From Eubacteriales bacterium (GTDB lineage: Bacteria > Bacillota > Clostridia > Lachnospirales > Lachnospiraceae), in NCBI GenBank assembly GCA_030524715.1, contig JAUNGB010000005.1:34159-98158 (forward strand): DNA of 64,000 bases. Reading direction: 5' to 3'. A program made the position numbers and the translations under genes. Position 1 is the first letter of the stretch. The number at the start of each line of letters is the position of its first letter. Positions 25,628 through 34,003 of this stretch are shown here, one piece after another. The notes under the pieces were generated by a model. The model was not told where the DNA came from, ran no database searches, and was given only the letters and a program-made list of their open reading frames with translations.

Positions 25628-26516
25628 TAAGGAATTAAGATACGAGGATAGCATTCTGATTGGAGATAATTCCACTGGGAAATCAGAGTTATTGCGTAGA
25701 TTGATTTTGGAATTGAATGAAACAGAAGAGGTGTATTTTGTAGATGCAGTAAATCGAAATTTTTGTGTGAAAGATATTTCCAGAACAGAAAAAATTCCAC
25801 CATATAAAGAATCAATATTAAAAACCAGATTAGATATAGAGCATTTTAATTTAAAAGATTCTTTTAATTGTTACGGTACAAATACGGAAAGAATCGAGAT
25901 TATTTATACTCTTTTCGAAAAAGAGCTACAAGAGCTGTTTTATGAATTGACTGGACTAAAGTTTGAGAGAATTCCAGAAAATGATATGGGAGAAGTACGA
26001 TTTCCAGAAGGAGAAGGAGTTTTGTCGAGCGGATATCAGGCAATTGTACGAATTATACTGGAATTATTATATTTTGAAAAGGCTGGAAGGAAATCATCAA
26101 AGGCATGGATTGTTATTGATGAGTTAGATGAGTTTTTGTCCCCTAGATATGCAGGGAAAATATGGGGATTTTTAAAAGAGAAGTTTCCGCATTACTATTT
26201 TGTGGTGACAACGCATTCTTCGGATTTATTGGTCGGAGCAGACAATGCGAATTTAATTGCATTGCTAGGAGATAACTTTGAAGTCCGCGATATCGGTGAT
26301 TACGATAGTAATTCTTCCGTCCAAATGATTTTTGAGCATGTTTTTGGCTTTAAACAGGAAAGCAAGGATGATAATTTTTCAAAATTACAAAATCTGTTAG
26401 GTAAAAAAATTAATGGTGTGTGGACAGAGATGGATGAGAAGCAATTAGAGCAAATTAATCAGGAATGTTTGACGGCGTCGCAGGCACTGATTTATAAGCA
26501 GATTGTGGAGTGGTAA
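25578..26516 (+). CDS. AAA ATPase of the DUF262-AAA-HNH cassette
   Basis: A 312-residue ATPase, short for its class. Walker A is GDNSTGKSE (residues 29-37), Walker B WIVIDELDEFLSPR (D181-E182) and the switch TTHSSDLL. The region between them is small, so the long coiled-coil or inserted domains of OLD or RecF proteins are missing. It overlaps the end of DUF262 by 50 bases in another frame and is followed 3 bases later by the HNH gene, the tightest possible organisation. GGAAGGTGG lies before the ATG. Septu (PtuA/PtuB) also pairs an ATPase with HNH, but it has no DUF262 partner and PtuA is usually longer. Confidence 0.86.
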   Translation: MAFGAEMISQIVTEICSKELRYEDSILIGDNSTGKSELLRRLILELNETEEVYFVDAVNRNFCVKDISRTEKIPPYKESILKTRLDIEHFNLKDSFNCYGTNTERIEIIYTLFEKELQELFYELTGLKFERIPENDMGEVRFPEGEGVLSSGYQAIVRIILELLYFEKAGRKSSKAWIVIDELDEFLSPRYAGKIWGFLKEKFPHYYFVVTTHSSDLLVGADNANLIALLGDNFEVRDIGDYDSNSSVQMIFEHVFGFKQESKDDNFSKLQNLLGKKINGVWTEMDEKQLEQINQECLTASQALIYKQIVEW

Positions 26517-26519
26517 AAT

Positions 26520-27311
26520 ATGCAGAGTTTATTATGTTTAGATATTCCAGTATTTAAACCAAAGTATAAAAAGTGGCGACGATATGGATATACTGATGAA
26601 AAGGAAAAAGAGAATTTAAAAGAAGTTTTAATCGATACAACCGGCGGCTACTGTATGTATTGCTATTCCAGAATACGACCGGATGGAAAATATGTTGGAC
26701 ACCTGGAACATGCCATTGAGAAGAAAAATTCAGACAGGTTATTGGAATGTATTCCCAATATCGGTTTGGCATGTCCTACTTGTAATCTTTCTTTTAAAAG
26801 AAAAGGAGAAAAAAGTAGAAAAATAAGTACACAAGCAGTTTGCGAATTTGAGAAAAAATGTAATTGTGAAAAAAATCAGAGAAAACAATGTACGGTAGCA
26901 TGTAAGGCATTAAGGCAATTACAGAAAAGTTATAGTGAAATGGCAGATGCAGATATTCTGTTACAGCCTATGAATATAAAGGCTAAGAACGGTGCTTTTT
27001 TGCGGTTGCGGTACGATGTGCTGAAAATGGAATTTGAACCACTGGAAGATAATACACATAAGATAACGGATGAAGAACGGAGATTTGTTGGTGCGCACAT
27101 TAATCGTTTCCATTTAAATGATCCAAAGTATAGAACAACGCAGTTGAGAGATTTTGTTGGTTTGGTTATAGATACGAATGGAAAAATCCCCGTCTATGAA
27201 TATAACAATCTTGTTGTTCAATTATTTTCAAAGCAATTAGAAGAAAAAGGAAAAGAAGAAAGAGTGAAGATTTGTAGTACGATTTATCCTATACTAGTTA
27301 TGGTGGGATAA
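26520..27311 (+). CDS. HNH endonuclease of the DUF262-AAA-HNH cassette
   Basis: A 263-residue nuclease. The zinc-stabilised HNH core has C45-C48 (CMYCYSR), the catalytic-type HLEH at 61-64, Asn in CIPNIGLACP, and C85-C88 (CPTCN), matching the His-Asn-His layout of defence HNH proteins such as PtuB and retron effectors. A further Cys cluster (CNCEK, CTVAC near 118-130) may bind another zinc. It begins three bases after the AAA stop and is the last gene of the cassette. It is the likely effector that cuts DNA or tRNA; the target cannot be read. Confidence 0.85.
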   Translation: MQSLLCLDIPVFKPKYKKWRRYGYTDEKEKENLKEVLIDTTGGYCMYCYSRIRPDGKYVGHLEHAIEKKNSDRLLECIPNIGLACPTCNLSFKRKGEKSRKISTQAVCEFEKKCNCEKNQRKQCTVACKALRQLQKSYSEMADADILLQPMNIKAKNGAFLRLRYDVLKMEFEPLEDNTHKITDEERRFVGAHINRFHLNDPKYRTTQLRDFVGLVIDTNGKIPVYEYNNLVVQLFSKQLEEKGKEERVKICSTIYPILVMVG

Positions 27312-27360
27312 GAGAACTATACATATAAACAGCAAATAAAAGGGTAAAACAAATGAAAAG

Positions 27361-27395
27361 CCGGAGTTTGGTTAAGCAAAAAGGAAAGGCGAAAT
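27361..27395 (+). pseudogene. Last codons of a third HTH border copy
   Basis: CCGGAGTTTGGTTAAGCAAA and the following 15 bases match the 3' end and downstream flank of the HTH gene copy at 23681-24319 (24305 onward) almost exactly. Everything before is gone. It shows that a third border stood here. Confidence 0.75.
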
Positions 27396-27400
27396 GTCAA

Positions 27401-27525
27401 TGTCGCCTGGTATGCGACCAACTCAGTTGGTTCTGTATATAAAATGTGATTATAAACGATCGAAAGGTAAGCCCGTAAGGGGATACCACTATGATCTGAA
27501 AAGCGATCAGGAAAGGAGTAATCAC
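27401..27525 (+). ncRNA. Structured leader before the VWA gene
   Basis: Four hairpins follow each other: GTCGC/GCGAC (27402-27418), ACCAAC/GTTGGT (27418-27432), a two-part stem GGTA..CCC/GGG..TACC (27466-27487) and GATC/GATC (27494-27508). A ribosome site and ATG 27526 follow directly. The first hairpin recurs twice elsewhere. It may be a cis-regulatory leader or small RNA; no known riboswitch was recognised. Confidence 0.45.
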
Positions 27526-28194
27526 ATGAATACAGGATTAACGGAGTTGGTTTTTATTTTGGACAGAAGCGGTTCTATGGGAGGACTGGAGAGAGATACG
27601 ATCGGCGGATTTAATGGAATGCTTGCGAGACAGAAGTCAGAGGGAAAGCAGGTGAATGTGACGACAGTGCTGTTTGATGATCAGGTGGAGATTATCCATG
27701 ATCGGTTCCCCATTGAGATTATCGAGCCTTTGACAGAAAAAGAATATTATGTCCGGGGCTGTACGGCGCTGCTGGATGCGGTGGGGGCAGCGATAGAAAA
27801 GATCGACAATGTCCAGAAACATCTTCCGGAAGCCCATAAAGCTGAAAAAGTTATTTTTGTCATTACAACAGACGGATTGGAAAATTCCAGTGAGAGCTTT
27901 ACCTATGAACAGATCAGGAAAAAAATTAGTGCAAAAAAAGAATGCGGATGGGAATTTTTGTTTCTTGGCGCTAATATCGATGCCGGGAAAGAGGCGGAAA
28001 AGATCGGGATTGCCCGTAACCGTTCTGTAACCTATGAAAATGACCCGGAAGGCGTTGCCATCAATTTTAGAGCCGTAGGCAGGGCAGTGTCAAAGGCAGT
28101 ACAGGCAGACAGTATGGAAGAAGTATTTGACGGCAACTGGTCAGAGGAAATCGCAGAGCATAAGAAAAACAGCCGTGGCAGGAAGAGAGGATAA
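27526..28194 (+). CDS. VWA-domain protein
   Basis: A 222-residue von Willebrand factor A protein. The metal-binding MIDAS is complete: DRSGSM near residue 13, Thr in GCTALLDAV, and Asp in TTDGLENSS. Such proteins bind partners through a metal ion. AGGAAAGGAG precedes ATG 27526; the basic C-terminus (KKNSRGRKRG) may contact nucleic acid. It ends three bases before the NYN gene, so the pair is co-expressed. It differs from the TerY-type VWA at 35941. Cytoplasmic, no signal peptide. Role inferred as sensor or scaffold for the nuclease-like partner. Confidence 0.88.
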   Translation: MNTGLTELVFILDRSGSMGGLERDTIGGFNGMLARQKSEGKQVNVTTVLFDDQVEIIHDRFPIEIIEPLTEKEYYVRGCTALLDAVGAAIEKIDNVQKHLPEAHKAEKVIFVITTDGLENSSESFTYEQIRKKISAKKECGWEFLFLGANIDAGKEAEKIGIARNRSVTYENDPEGVAINFRAVGRAVSKAVQADSMEEVFDGNWSEEIAEHKKNSRGRKRG

Positions 28195-28197
28195 GGT

Positions 28198-28863
28198 ATG
28201 TATTTTCTGGTGGATTTTGAAAATGTAAGAAGCGGCGGACTCCGTGGTGTAGACTATCTGGAAGTGAGCGATTATCTCACCATATTCTTCAGTAACGCCG
28301 CCCATAGCTGCGAAAGCAGATATTTGGAGGATATTGAGAGATCGGGCTGTCATTTTGATACATGCAAGCTGAAAAAGACAGGAAAGAATGGTCTGGATTT
28401 CTATATTGCCTCAAGAGTGGGAGAATTTTATGGCGCCGGTCATAAAGACCAGGTGGCGATTATCAGTAAAGATCAGGGATACAAGGCAGTGCGTGATTAT
28501 TGGGATGTGAGGTTGCCATCCAACAACAAAATTATCATATCCCCATCCGTCGAGAGAGGTCTGATAGCCAGTAATGATAACAGTGACAGGGTAAAACGCC
28601 TGAAGGAAAAACTGGCGGGAGTGGACATTGATGTGTTTCAGGCAAGATATGACGAGCGAATGAGACTACAGGAGATTCTGAGACAAATCTTCGGTGAAAC
28701 AGATTATGCCAGCAAAATGCCGGAAATCCAGAATATGATGGAAACAGCTAAGACACCGAAGATTATTTACCTGAATTCTCTGCACCGCTTCGGGAAAAAA
28801 CAGGGGCTTGAAATATACAGACAGATAAGATCTGTGATACATCAAAATGCCGCACAGGCATGA
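28198..28863 (+). CDS. NYN/PIN-like nuclease
   Basis: A 221-residue protein with the NYN (PIN-like) acidic pattern: MYFLVDFENV at the N-terminus (D6), NGLDFYIASRVG in the middle (D near 66) and IISKDQGYKAV (D near 92). These proteins are metal-dependent ribonucleases. The C-terminal ~75 residues are a separate charged helical region (DERMRLQEILRQIF) whose DNA is copied at 19381-19541. It starts three bases after the VWA stop. The VWA+NYN pair resembles a small defence or RNA-processing module; I know no named system with exactly this composition. Confidence 0.82.
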   Translation: MYFLVDFENVRSGGLRGVDYLEVSDYLTIFFSNAAHSCESRYLEDIERSGCHFDTCKLKKTGKNGLDFYIASRVGEFYGAGHKDQVAIISKDQGYKAVRDYWDVRLPSNNKIIISPSVERGLIASNDNSDRVKRLKEKLAGVDIDVFQARYDERMRLQEILRQIFGETDYASKMPEIQNMMETAKTPKIIYLNSLHRFGKKQGLEIYRQIRSVIHQNAAQA

Positions 28864-28886
28864 GCACAAAAATAAATTACCATGGA

Positions 28887-28948
28887 GGAAAATTACTCGA
28901 ACCTCATTTTTTAATACCAAAAGATACAATTCTATGCTACAATGATAT
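28887..28948 (+). promoter_or_regulatory. Repeated promoter, copy 3
   Basis: Same block as 16984 and 24348, with TATGCTACAAT ending at 28943. Here it runs straight into a pglX stub, without the Xre remnant found after copy 1. Confidence 0.65.
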
Positions 28949-28950
28949 TA

Positions 28951-29257
28951 ATGAGCTTAATAGATGATCTCTGGAACCATTAATTCGGGAAGAAATATAC
29001 ATGAACAAGAATGCGATAAAGAAATCTGCTATAGAAGCAAGAAACTGATTGATTCTGTTACTGACAAAACTGGCATGCTTGGCATTACTGAAAAATCATG
29101 CAGTGAGCCAATTACCAAAGGTGCAGATTTTGAAGTTTATCAGGCTGTGGCAGGAATAGAAGTGATTTTGAATAAAAGACGGCCAGTAATGATAAAGAAC
29201 TATGTATTTATGTCAGCTAAAAGAAGACAGAGAAGTGCTGCTGTGAGTATTTTATAA
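28951..29257 (+). pseudogene. PglX-like stub copy 3 joined to the PIN-gene 3' end
   Basis: Bases 28951-29199 duplicate the stub at 17227-17475 with the same frameshift. At 29203-29234 comes an exact 32-base copy of the PIN gene's 3' end (VFMSAKRRQR). In the first copy these two pieces are separated by the whole AAA-PIN cassette. So this is a deletion scar, or the state before that cassette came in. Confidence 0.75.
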
Positions 29258-29286
29258 CAATAATATGCTTTACGGGAGGTGCCAAA

Positions 29287-30537
29287 ATGGATTTGAATGC
29301 TTTACAATCCATCCTTACTATCGGAGAAAACGTTGCAGTTGAATTCAAACGTTGCGGCAATGAAATTGAATCAGATACCTATGAAACAGTATGTTCTTTC
29401 TTAAATCGTTTTGGTGGCGATCTTTTCATGGGAGTACTTGATGACGGAACTGTTGTAGGGGTACCAGAAAAGGCAGCACCTGATATGGTGAATAATTTTA
29501 TAAAAGTGATAAGTAATCCGACACTGTTGACACCTACGGTATATCTAATCCCCGAGATTATCAAATATGATGAAAAGCGAATCATTATTCATGTTCATAT
29601 TCCGCCAAGTGCAGAGGTTCACAGCTACAAGAAAGTTATATATGATCGGGTAGATGATGCGGATGTGAAGGTGACTGCTACTGGTGCGATTGCTCAGATG
29701 TATATTCGCAAACAGAACATCTTCACAGAAAAGAAAATATTTCCATATGCGAAAATGGAAGATTTACGGTTGGATTTACTACCTAAAATTCGGATAATGG
29801 CACAGAATCATGCAGGCGGACAGCATCCATGGACAGCTATGGATGATCAGGAATTACTGAAAAGTGCAGGATTATATGGGCGTGATATAGCAACCGGAGA
29901 AGAGGGCTATAATCTTGCTGCAATTATGTTACTGGGTAAAGACGATGTGATTCTGAATGTGGCACCAGCCTATGTGACGGATGCACTTGTTCGGAAGGTG
30001 AATGTGGATCGGTATGATGACCGTGAGATTATTAAAACAAATTTGATTGAAAGTTACGACAGGCTGCTTGAATTCGGAAGAAAGCATTTGCCGGACAAGT
30101 TCTTTTTGGAAGATACGGTAAACAAGAGTCTGAGAAACACGATTGTGAGAGAAATGGTTAGCAATACTTTGATGCATCGGGAATTTTCCAGTAGTTATAC
30201 GGCAAAGTTTGTCGTTGAAAAAGATAAGATGTATGTGGAAAATGCAAACCGCGCATTGAAGGAAGGGTATATTACGGTGGATAATCTGGAGCCAAATCCG
30301 AAGAATCCGATCATAGCTTCATTTTTTCGAAATATAGGATATGCGGATCAACTTGGTTCTGGTGTCCGCAATTTGTTCAAGTACAGTAAGTACTATTCCG
30401 GACAGGAACCGCAGTTTATAGAAGGCGATGTGTTCCGAATTATTGTGCCTCTGGATGATGAATACTCCTTTGACTTTGGTTTGGTGAAGTCAGAGAGTGG
30501 TATCAGTGATACCAACAGTTTGCTAAATGAGACTTAA
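29287..30537 (+). CDS. AlbA_2 (Schlafen-like) / HATPase_c_4 protein, C-terminally cut
   Basis: A 416-residue protein. Residues about 10-130 are an AlbA_2 (Schlafen-type) domain (ENVAVEFKRC, FLNRFGGDLFMGVLDDGTVVGV), residues about 260-370 a GHKL-like ATPase region with REMVSNTLMHRE (the N-box) and GSGVRNLF. Relatives carry a C-terminal winged helix; here TAA 30535-30537 stops the frame, and the winged helix continues in the same frame in the next entry. So the gene is a nonsense mutant, a split gene, or read through. GGGAGGTG precedes the ATG. The family is linked to regulation and anti-phage islands; biochemical role not established. Confidence 0.85.
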   Translation: MDLNALQSILTIGENVAVEFKRCGNEIESDTYETVCSFLNRFGGDLFMGVLDDGTVVGVPEKAAPDMVNNFIKVISNPTLLTPTVYLIPEIIKYDEKRIIIHVHIPPSAEVHSYKKVIYDRVDDADVKVTATGAIAQMYIRKQNIFTEKKIFPYAKMEDLRLDLLPKIRIMAQNHAGGQHPWTAMDDQELLKSAGLYGRDIATGEEGYNLAAIMLLGKDDVILNVAPAYVTDALVRKVNVDRYDDREIIKTNLIESYDRLLEFGRKHLPDKFFLEDTVNKSLRNTIVREMVSNTLMHREFSSSYTAKFVVEKDKMYVENANRALKEGYITVDNLEPNPKNPIIASFFRNIGYADQLGSGVRNLFKYSKYYSGQEPQFIEGDVFRIIVPLDDEYSFDFGLVKSESGISDTNSLLNET

Positions 30538-30549
30538 AATGCCGATAAA

Positions 30550-30798
30550 ATGCCGATAGATGAGACTAAAAGTGCGACTAATGCGACCAAAAGTGCGACT
30601 GAACTTGAATTAACTGAATATGAAAAAAAGATTTTATCTGTGCTAAAGAAGAACCCTCGAATCACACAAAAGAAACTCCACGAAGCGACAGGGATTTCAT
30701 TAGGAACAATTAAGAGAATACTTCCAAGGTTACAGGAAAAAGGTGTGCTTATAAGAAATGGCAGCAGGCGTTCTGGTCAGTGGGAGATACAGAAATGA
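30550..30798 (+). CDS. Winged-helix piece, in frame with the upstream AlbA_2 gene
   Basis: An 82-residue piece with a clear winged HTH (NPRITQKKLHEATGISLGTI, then RILPRLQEKGVLIR). Preceding it are KSATxATKSAT repeats that look like the linker of the AlbA_2 protein. It is in the same frame, 12 bases after that gene's TAA. No good ribosome site is seen, so it would be made by re-initiation or readthrough, or not at all. Confidence 0.6.
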   Translation: MPIDETKSATNATKSATELELTEYEKKILSVLKKNPRITQKKLHEATGISLGTIKRILPRLQEKGVLIRNGSRRSGQWEIQK

Positions 30799-30822
30799 AC
30801 GATATACCAGAGAGGAGAGACT

Positions 30823-32886
30823 ATGGACGAATTTATGGAAATGGATGATACCAGATTAATAATAAAGAACAAATTACGTCAGTACTTTGATGGAAAGATT
30901 GTTCGCAAGGATCTAACAAAGCATATTAAAGAAGGAGCCAATGTACCTGTTTATGTGTTGGAGTTTCTTCTTGGTCAGTATTGCAGCTCGGATGATGAAG
31001 AGATCATCGAAGAGGGTGTGAATAATGTAAAACGTATTCTGGCGGATAATTTTGTACGTCCGGATGAAGCGCAGAAGGTGCTTTCTATTCTTCGGGAACG
31101 TGGCAGTTATACAGTTATTGATAAGATTACGGTTCATCTGAATATTAAAGAGGATCGATATGAGGCGGAGTTTTCTAATTTGGGTATCAAGAATATTCCA
31201 ATTCATCCAGATTATCCGTCAAAATATGACCGCCTCCTTTGTGGCGGTATTTGGTGTATCTTGCAGTTGGATTATGAATTTATCGAGGAAGATAAGAAGA
31301 ATACAACACCGATCCGTATTCGTAAATTGACGCCGATTCAGATGCCGCATATTGATATGGATGAAATAAAGAGCGGGCGTAAAGCATTTACGAAAGAGGA
31401 ATGGATGGATGTTTTGCTGCGTTCTATTGGTATGGAACCGGATTTTTTAAATGAAAGAGAAAAGTGGATTTTATTTCTTCGCATGGTTCCGTTGGTTGAA
31501 AATAATTACAATTATTGTGAATTAGGTCCGAGAAGTACTGGTAAATCTCACATCTATAAAGAGATTTCGCCAAATAGTATTTTGGTTTCCGGTGGACAGA
31601 CTACGGTCGCAAATTTGTTTTATAATATGGCTTCAAAGCAGATTGGACTGGTAGGCTTATGGGATTGCGTAGCATTTGATGAGGTTGCCGGTATCACATT
31701 TAAAGATAAAGATGGTATTCAGATAATGAAGGACTATATGAACTCAGGTTCATTTAATCGCGGGCGTGAGGAAAAAGCAGCATCTGCATCTATGGTTTTT
31801 GTGGGAAATATTAATCAAAGTGTGGATGTTTTATTGAAGACATCGCATCTCTTTGAACCTTTTCCAGAGATGATGGCTTATGATACGGCATTTCTTGATA
31901 GAATACATTGTTATGCTCCGGGGTGGGAAATGAATCCATACCGTCCTAATAAATTTACAAATGATTATGGATTTATTACAGATTATTTTTCTGAATTTGC
32001 AAGACAAATGAGAAAAGAACAGTTTGGAGATGTAATAGAAAAATATTTCAGATTGGGGTCAAATTTAAATCAAAGGGATACTGTTGCAGTAAAGAAAACA
32101 GTTGGCGGGTTGGTTAAATTGATCTATCCAGACGGAGAGGTTACAAAGGATGAAGTAGAAGAATTATTGAAAATTGCGTTGGAAATGCGCCGCAGAGTAA
32201 AAGAACAGTTGAAAAAAATCGGCGGCATGGAATTTTATGATGTAAATTTCTCTTATATAGACAATGAGACTTTTGAAGAGCGCTATGTTTCCGTACCAGA
32301 ATCCGGTGGCGGGAAACTGATACCGGAAGGAATGAGCAATCCGGGCAATATTTATACGGTATCCAGAGGAAAATCCGGTATGATTGGTGTTTATCGTTTG
32401 GAGACACAGGTGCTTCCGGGAAATGGGAAATTTGAACGGACAGGTATCGGCACAGACCGTGATGCAAAGGAAGCAACAAATACAGCCTTCAATTATCTGA
32501 AAGCCAATGGTAATTCGATCTCAGGAGCAATCAGTACCACAACAAAAGACTATATTATCAATTATCAGGACTTGAATGGATTGGGAATTACCAGTAAACT
32601 GGCGCTTCCAACTTTGATTGCTATATGTTCGGCGGCATTAGGAAAGCCTACGCTTAGCAGTCTGGCAATACTTGGTGAGATCAGTATCAGTGGAACATTG
32701 ATTAAAGTAGAAGAACTGGCAAATGTGTTTCAGGTGTGCCTGGATAGTGGTGCGAAAAAAGTATTGCTTCCGATTACTTCCGCAGGAGATATCGGAACCG
32801 TACCATCTGATCTGGTAGGTGCATTTAGCTTGATTTTTTACTCTACTCCGCAGGAGGCAGTATTTAAAGCGCTTGGTGTGGAATAA
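30823..32886 (+). CDS. brxL: BREX Lon-like protein BrxL
   Basis: A 687-residue AAA+ protein matching BrxL in length and layout. An N-terminal ~220-residue region is followed by the ATPase: Walker A GPRSTGKS at 235-242, Walker B-like FDEVAGI and a DRIHCYAPGWE segment. The last ~170 residues have a Lon-protease fold (LGEISISG, GAKKVLLPITSAGD). I see no clear Ser-Lys dyad at the usual Lon positions, so proteolysis is doubtful. BrxL is known as a DNA-binding ring ATPase of BREX phage defence. GAGAGGAGAG precedes the ATG. No brxA, brxB, brxC or pglZ is present, and pglX survives only as stubs. It heads a run of seven tightly spaced genes. Confidence 0.9.
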   Translation: MDEFMEMDDTRLIIKNKLRQYFDGKIVRKDLTKHIKEGANVPVYVLEFLLGQYCSSDDEEIIEEGVNNVKRILADNFVRPDEAQKVLSILRERGSYTVIDKITVHLNIKEDRYEAEFSNLGIKNIPIHPDYPSKYDRLLCGGIWCILQLDYEFIEEDKKNTTPIRIRKLTPIQMPHIDMDEIKSGRKAFTKEEWMDVLLRSIGMEPDFLNEREKWILFLRMVPLVENNYNYCELGPRSTGKSHIYKEISPNSILVSGGQTTVANLFYNMASKQIGLVGLWDCVAFDEVAGITFKDKDGIQIMKDYMNSGSFNRGREEKAASASMVFVGNINQSVDVLLKTSHLFEPFPEMMAYDTAFLDRIHCYAPGWEMNPYRPNKFTNDYGFITDYFSEFARQMRKEQFGDVIEKYFRLGSNLNQRDTVAVKKTVGGLVKLIYPDGEVTKDEVEELLKIALEMRRRVKEQLKKIGGMEFYDVNFSYIDNETFEERYVSVPESGGGKLIPEGMSNPGNIYTVSRGKSGMIGVYRLETQVLPGNGKFERTGIGTDRDAKEATNTAFNYLKANGNSISGAISTTTKDYIINYQDLNGLGITSKLALPTLIAICSAALGKPTLSSLAILGEISISGTLIKVEELANVFQVCLDSGAKKVLLPITSAGDIGTVPSDLVGAFSLIFYSTPQEAVFKALGVE

Positions 32887-32908
32887 AAGTTGAGAGGTGG
32901 TGAGCCTG

Positions 32909-34000
32909 TTGTTTGAACAGGATTTTGAAGAGATGCTTCGGAAACATCAGGCATCTCTGGATGATAGAAAGAAATTTACAGCGCTGGTGAAGGATTTATT
33001 CCCGGATCAGGCGAAGAATGTGAACTTGCTTTTGATGGCTTATAACATGGGAATCGCACAGGATATTGAGATGGCGTCCCATATCAACAATACTTTTGCT
33101 TTCCGATATGTAAAGCAGCTGATGGATGATTTTGGAATGAGTCGTGTCAATGCAGACTGGATTGTTTCGGTATGGTGTTCCTGCTATGGAGCGAATGTGC
33201 TGGGAAAAGCCTGTGATATTTCCGTACAGAAGCAGGGAAGCGGACCGGCGATTCAGGGAGAACAGCCATCTTCTGGAAAGGCATATGGGGATCTTTTTAC
33301 TTATGAAAAAAGTCGCAGGGGAAAAGGTCTTGCAGTTACAGGCTTTCGGGGGAAAAAGAATCAGACGATTATTTTTCAGAACAGATCCGGGAATACACCG
33401 GTGATTGAGATCGCAGATAACAGTTTCAGCAATTCGCCCATCGAGGAAGCCATTTTGACCGAGGGAATAGCGTGTATTGGAAGGAATTCTTTTTCAGGCT
33501 GTGATAAACTGCATCAGGTGGTTTTGCCTGTGAGTATAGAAGAGATAGAAGATGGTGCTTTTGAGAACTGTGGCAGCTTGAAATCTATTTCTCTTCCTAT
33601 GGCATTAAAGACGATAGGTGATGGAGCGTTGAAAGGAACGGGACTTCGGACAGTTGAGATTCCCAAAAGCGTGTTCTGGCTGGGAGATGGTCTGATGGCA
33701 GAATGTAAGTCATTGGATCATGTGGCGATACCTGAGAATATTGGCAGAATACCAGATCGTATGTTTGAAGGCTGTACAAGTTTAAAAAAAGTAGAATTGC
33801 ATGAGAATCTGGGAGCGATTGGAGATGGTGCATTTTTCGGCTGCAGCTCATTGGATTTTCTGATTATTCCGGATAGTGTGAAGCTGATTGGGCAGGACGC
33901 ATTTACCGGTACGGATAAGCAATTTATTATCCAATGTTCCTTTGGTTCTTATGCAGAGGAATATGCCAGAAAGAATAGGATCAAGTATCAGCTTGTGTAA
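32909..34000 (+). CDS. BspA-type leucine-rich-repeat protein
   Basis: A 363-residue protein. The N-terminal ~95 residues are helical and unrecognised (FEQDFEEMLRKHQ). After a linker, residues about 150-350 form six LRR_5 repeats (IEDGAFENCGSLKSISLP, IGDGAFFGCSSLDFLIIP), a binding scaffold often used for partner recognition. I place the start at TTG 32909, 8 bases after GAGAGGTGG; GTG 32897 is the longer option. It starts about 20 bases after brxL. No signal peptide, unlike many BspA surface proteins, so it acts inside the cell, plausibly as a target-recognition subunit in this operon (inference). Confidence 0.85.
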   Translation: MFEQDFEEMLRKHQASLDDRKKFTALVKDLFPDQAKNVNLLLMAYNMGIAQDIEMASHINNTFAFRYVKQLMDDFGMSRVNADWIVSVWCSCYGANVLGKACDISVQKQGSGPAIQGEQPSSGKAYGDLFTYEKSRRGKGLAVTGFRGKKNQTIIFQNRSGNTPVIEIADNSFSNSPIEEAILTEGIACIGRNSFSGCDKLHQVVLPVSIEEIEDGAFENCGSLKSISLPMALKTIGDGALKGTGLRTVEIPKSVFWLGDGLMAECKSLDHVAIPENIGRIPDRMFEGCTSLKKVELHENLGAIGDGAFFGCSSLDFLIIPDSVKLIGQDAFTGTDKQFIIQCSFGSYAEEYARKNRIKYQLV

Positions 34001-34003
34001 GAT

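Noticed and set aside
24494-27311. Retron-type system
   Set aside because: No reverse transcriptase gene is found anywhere in the window.
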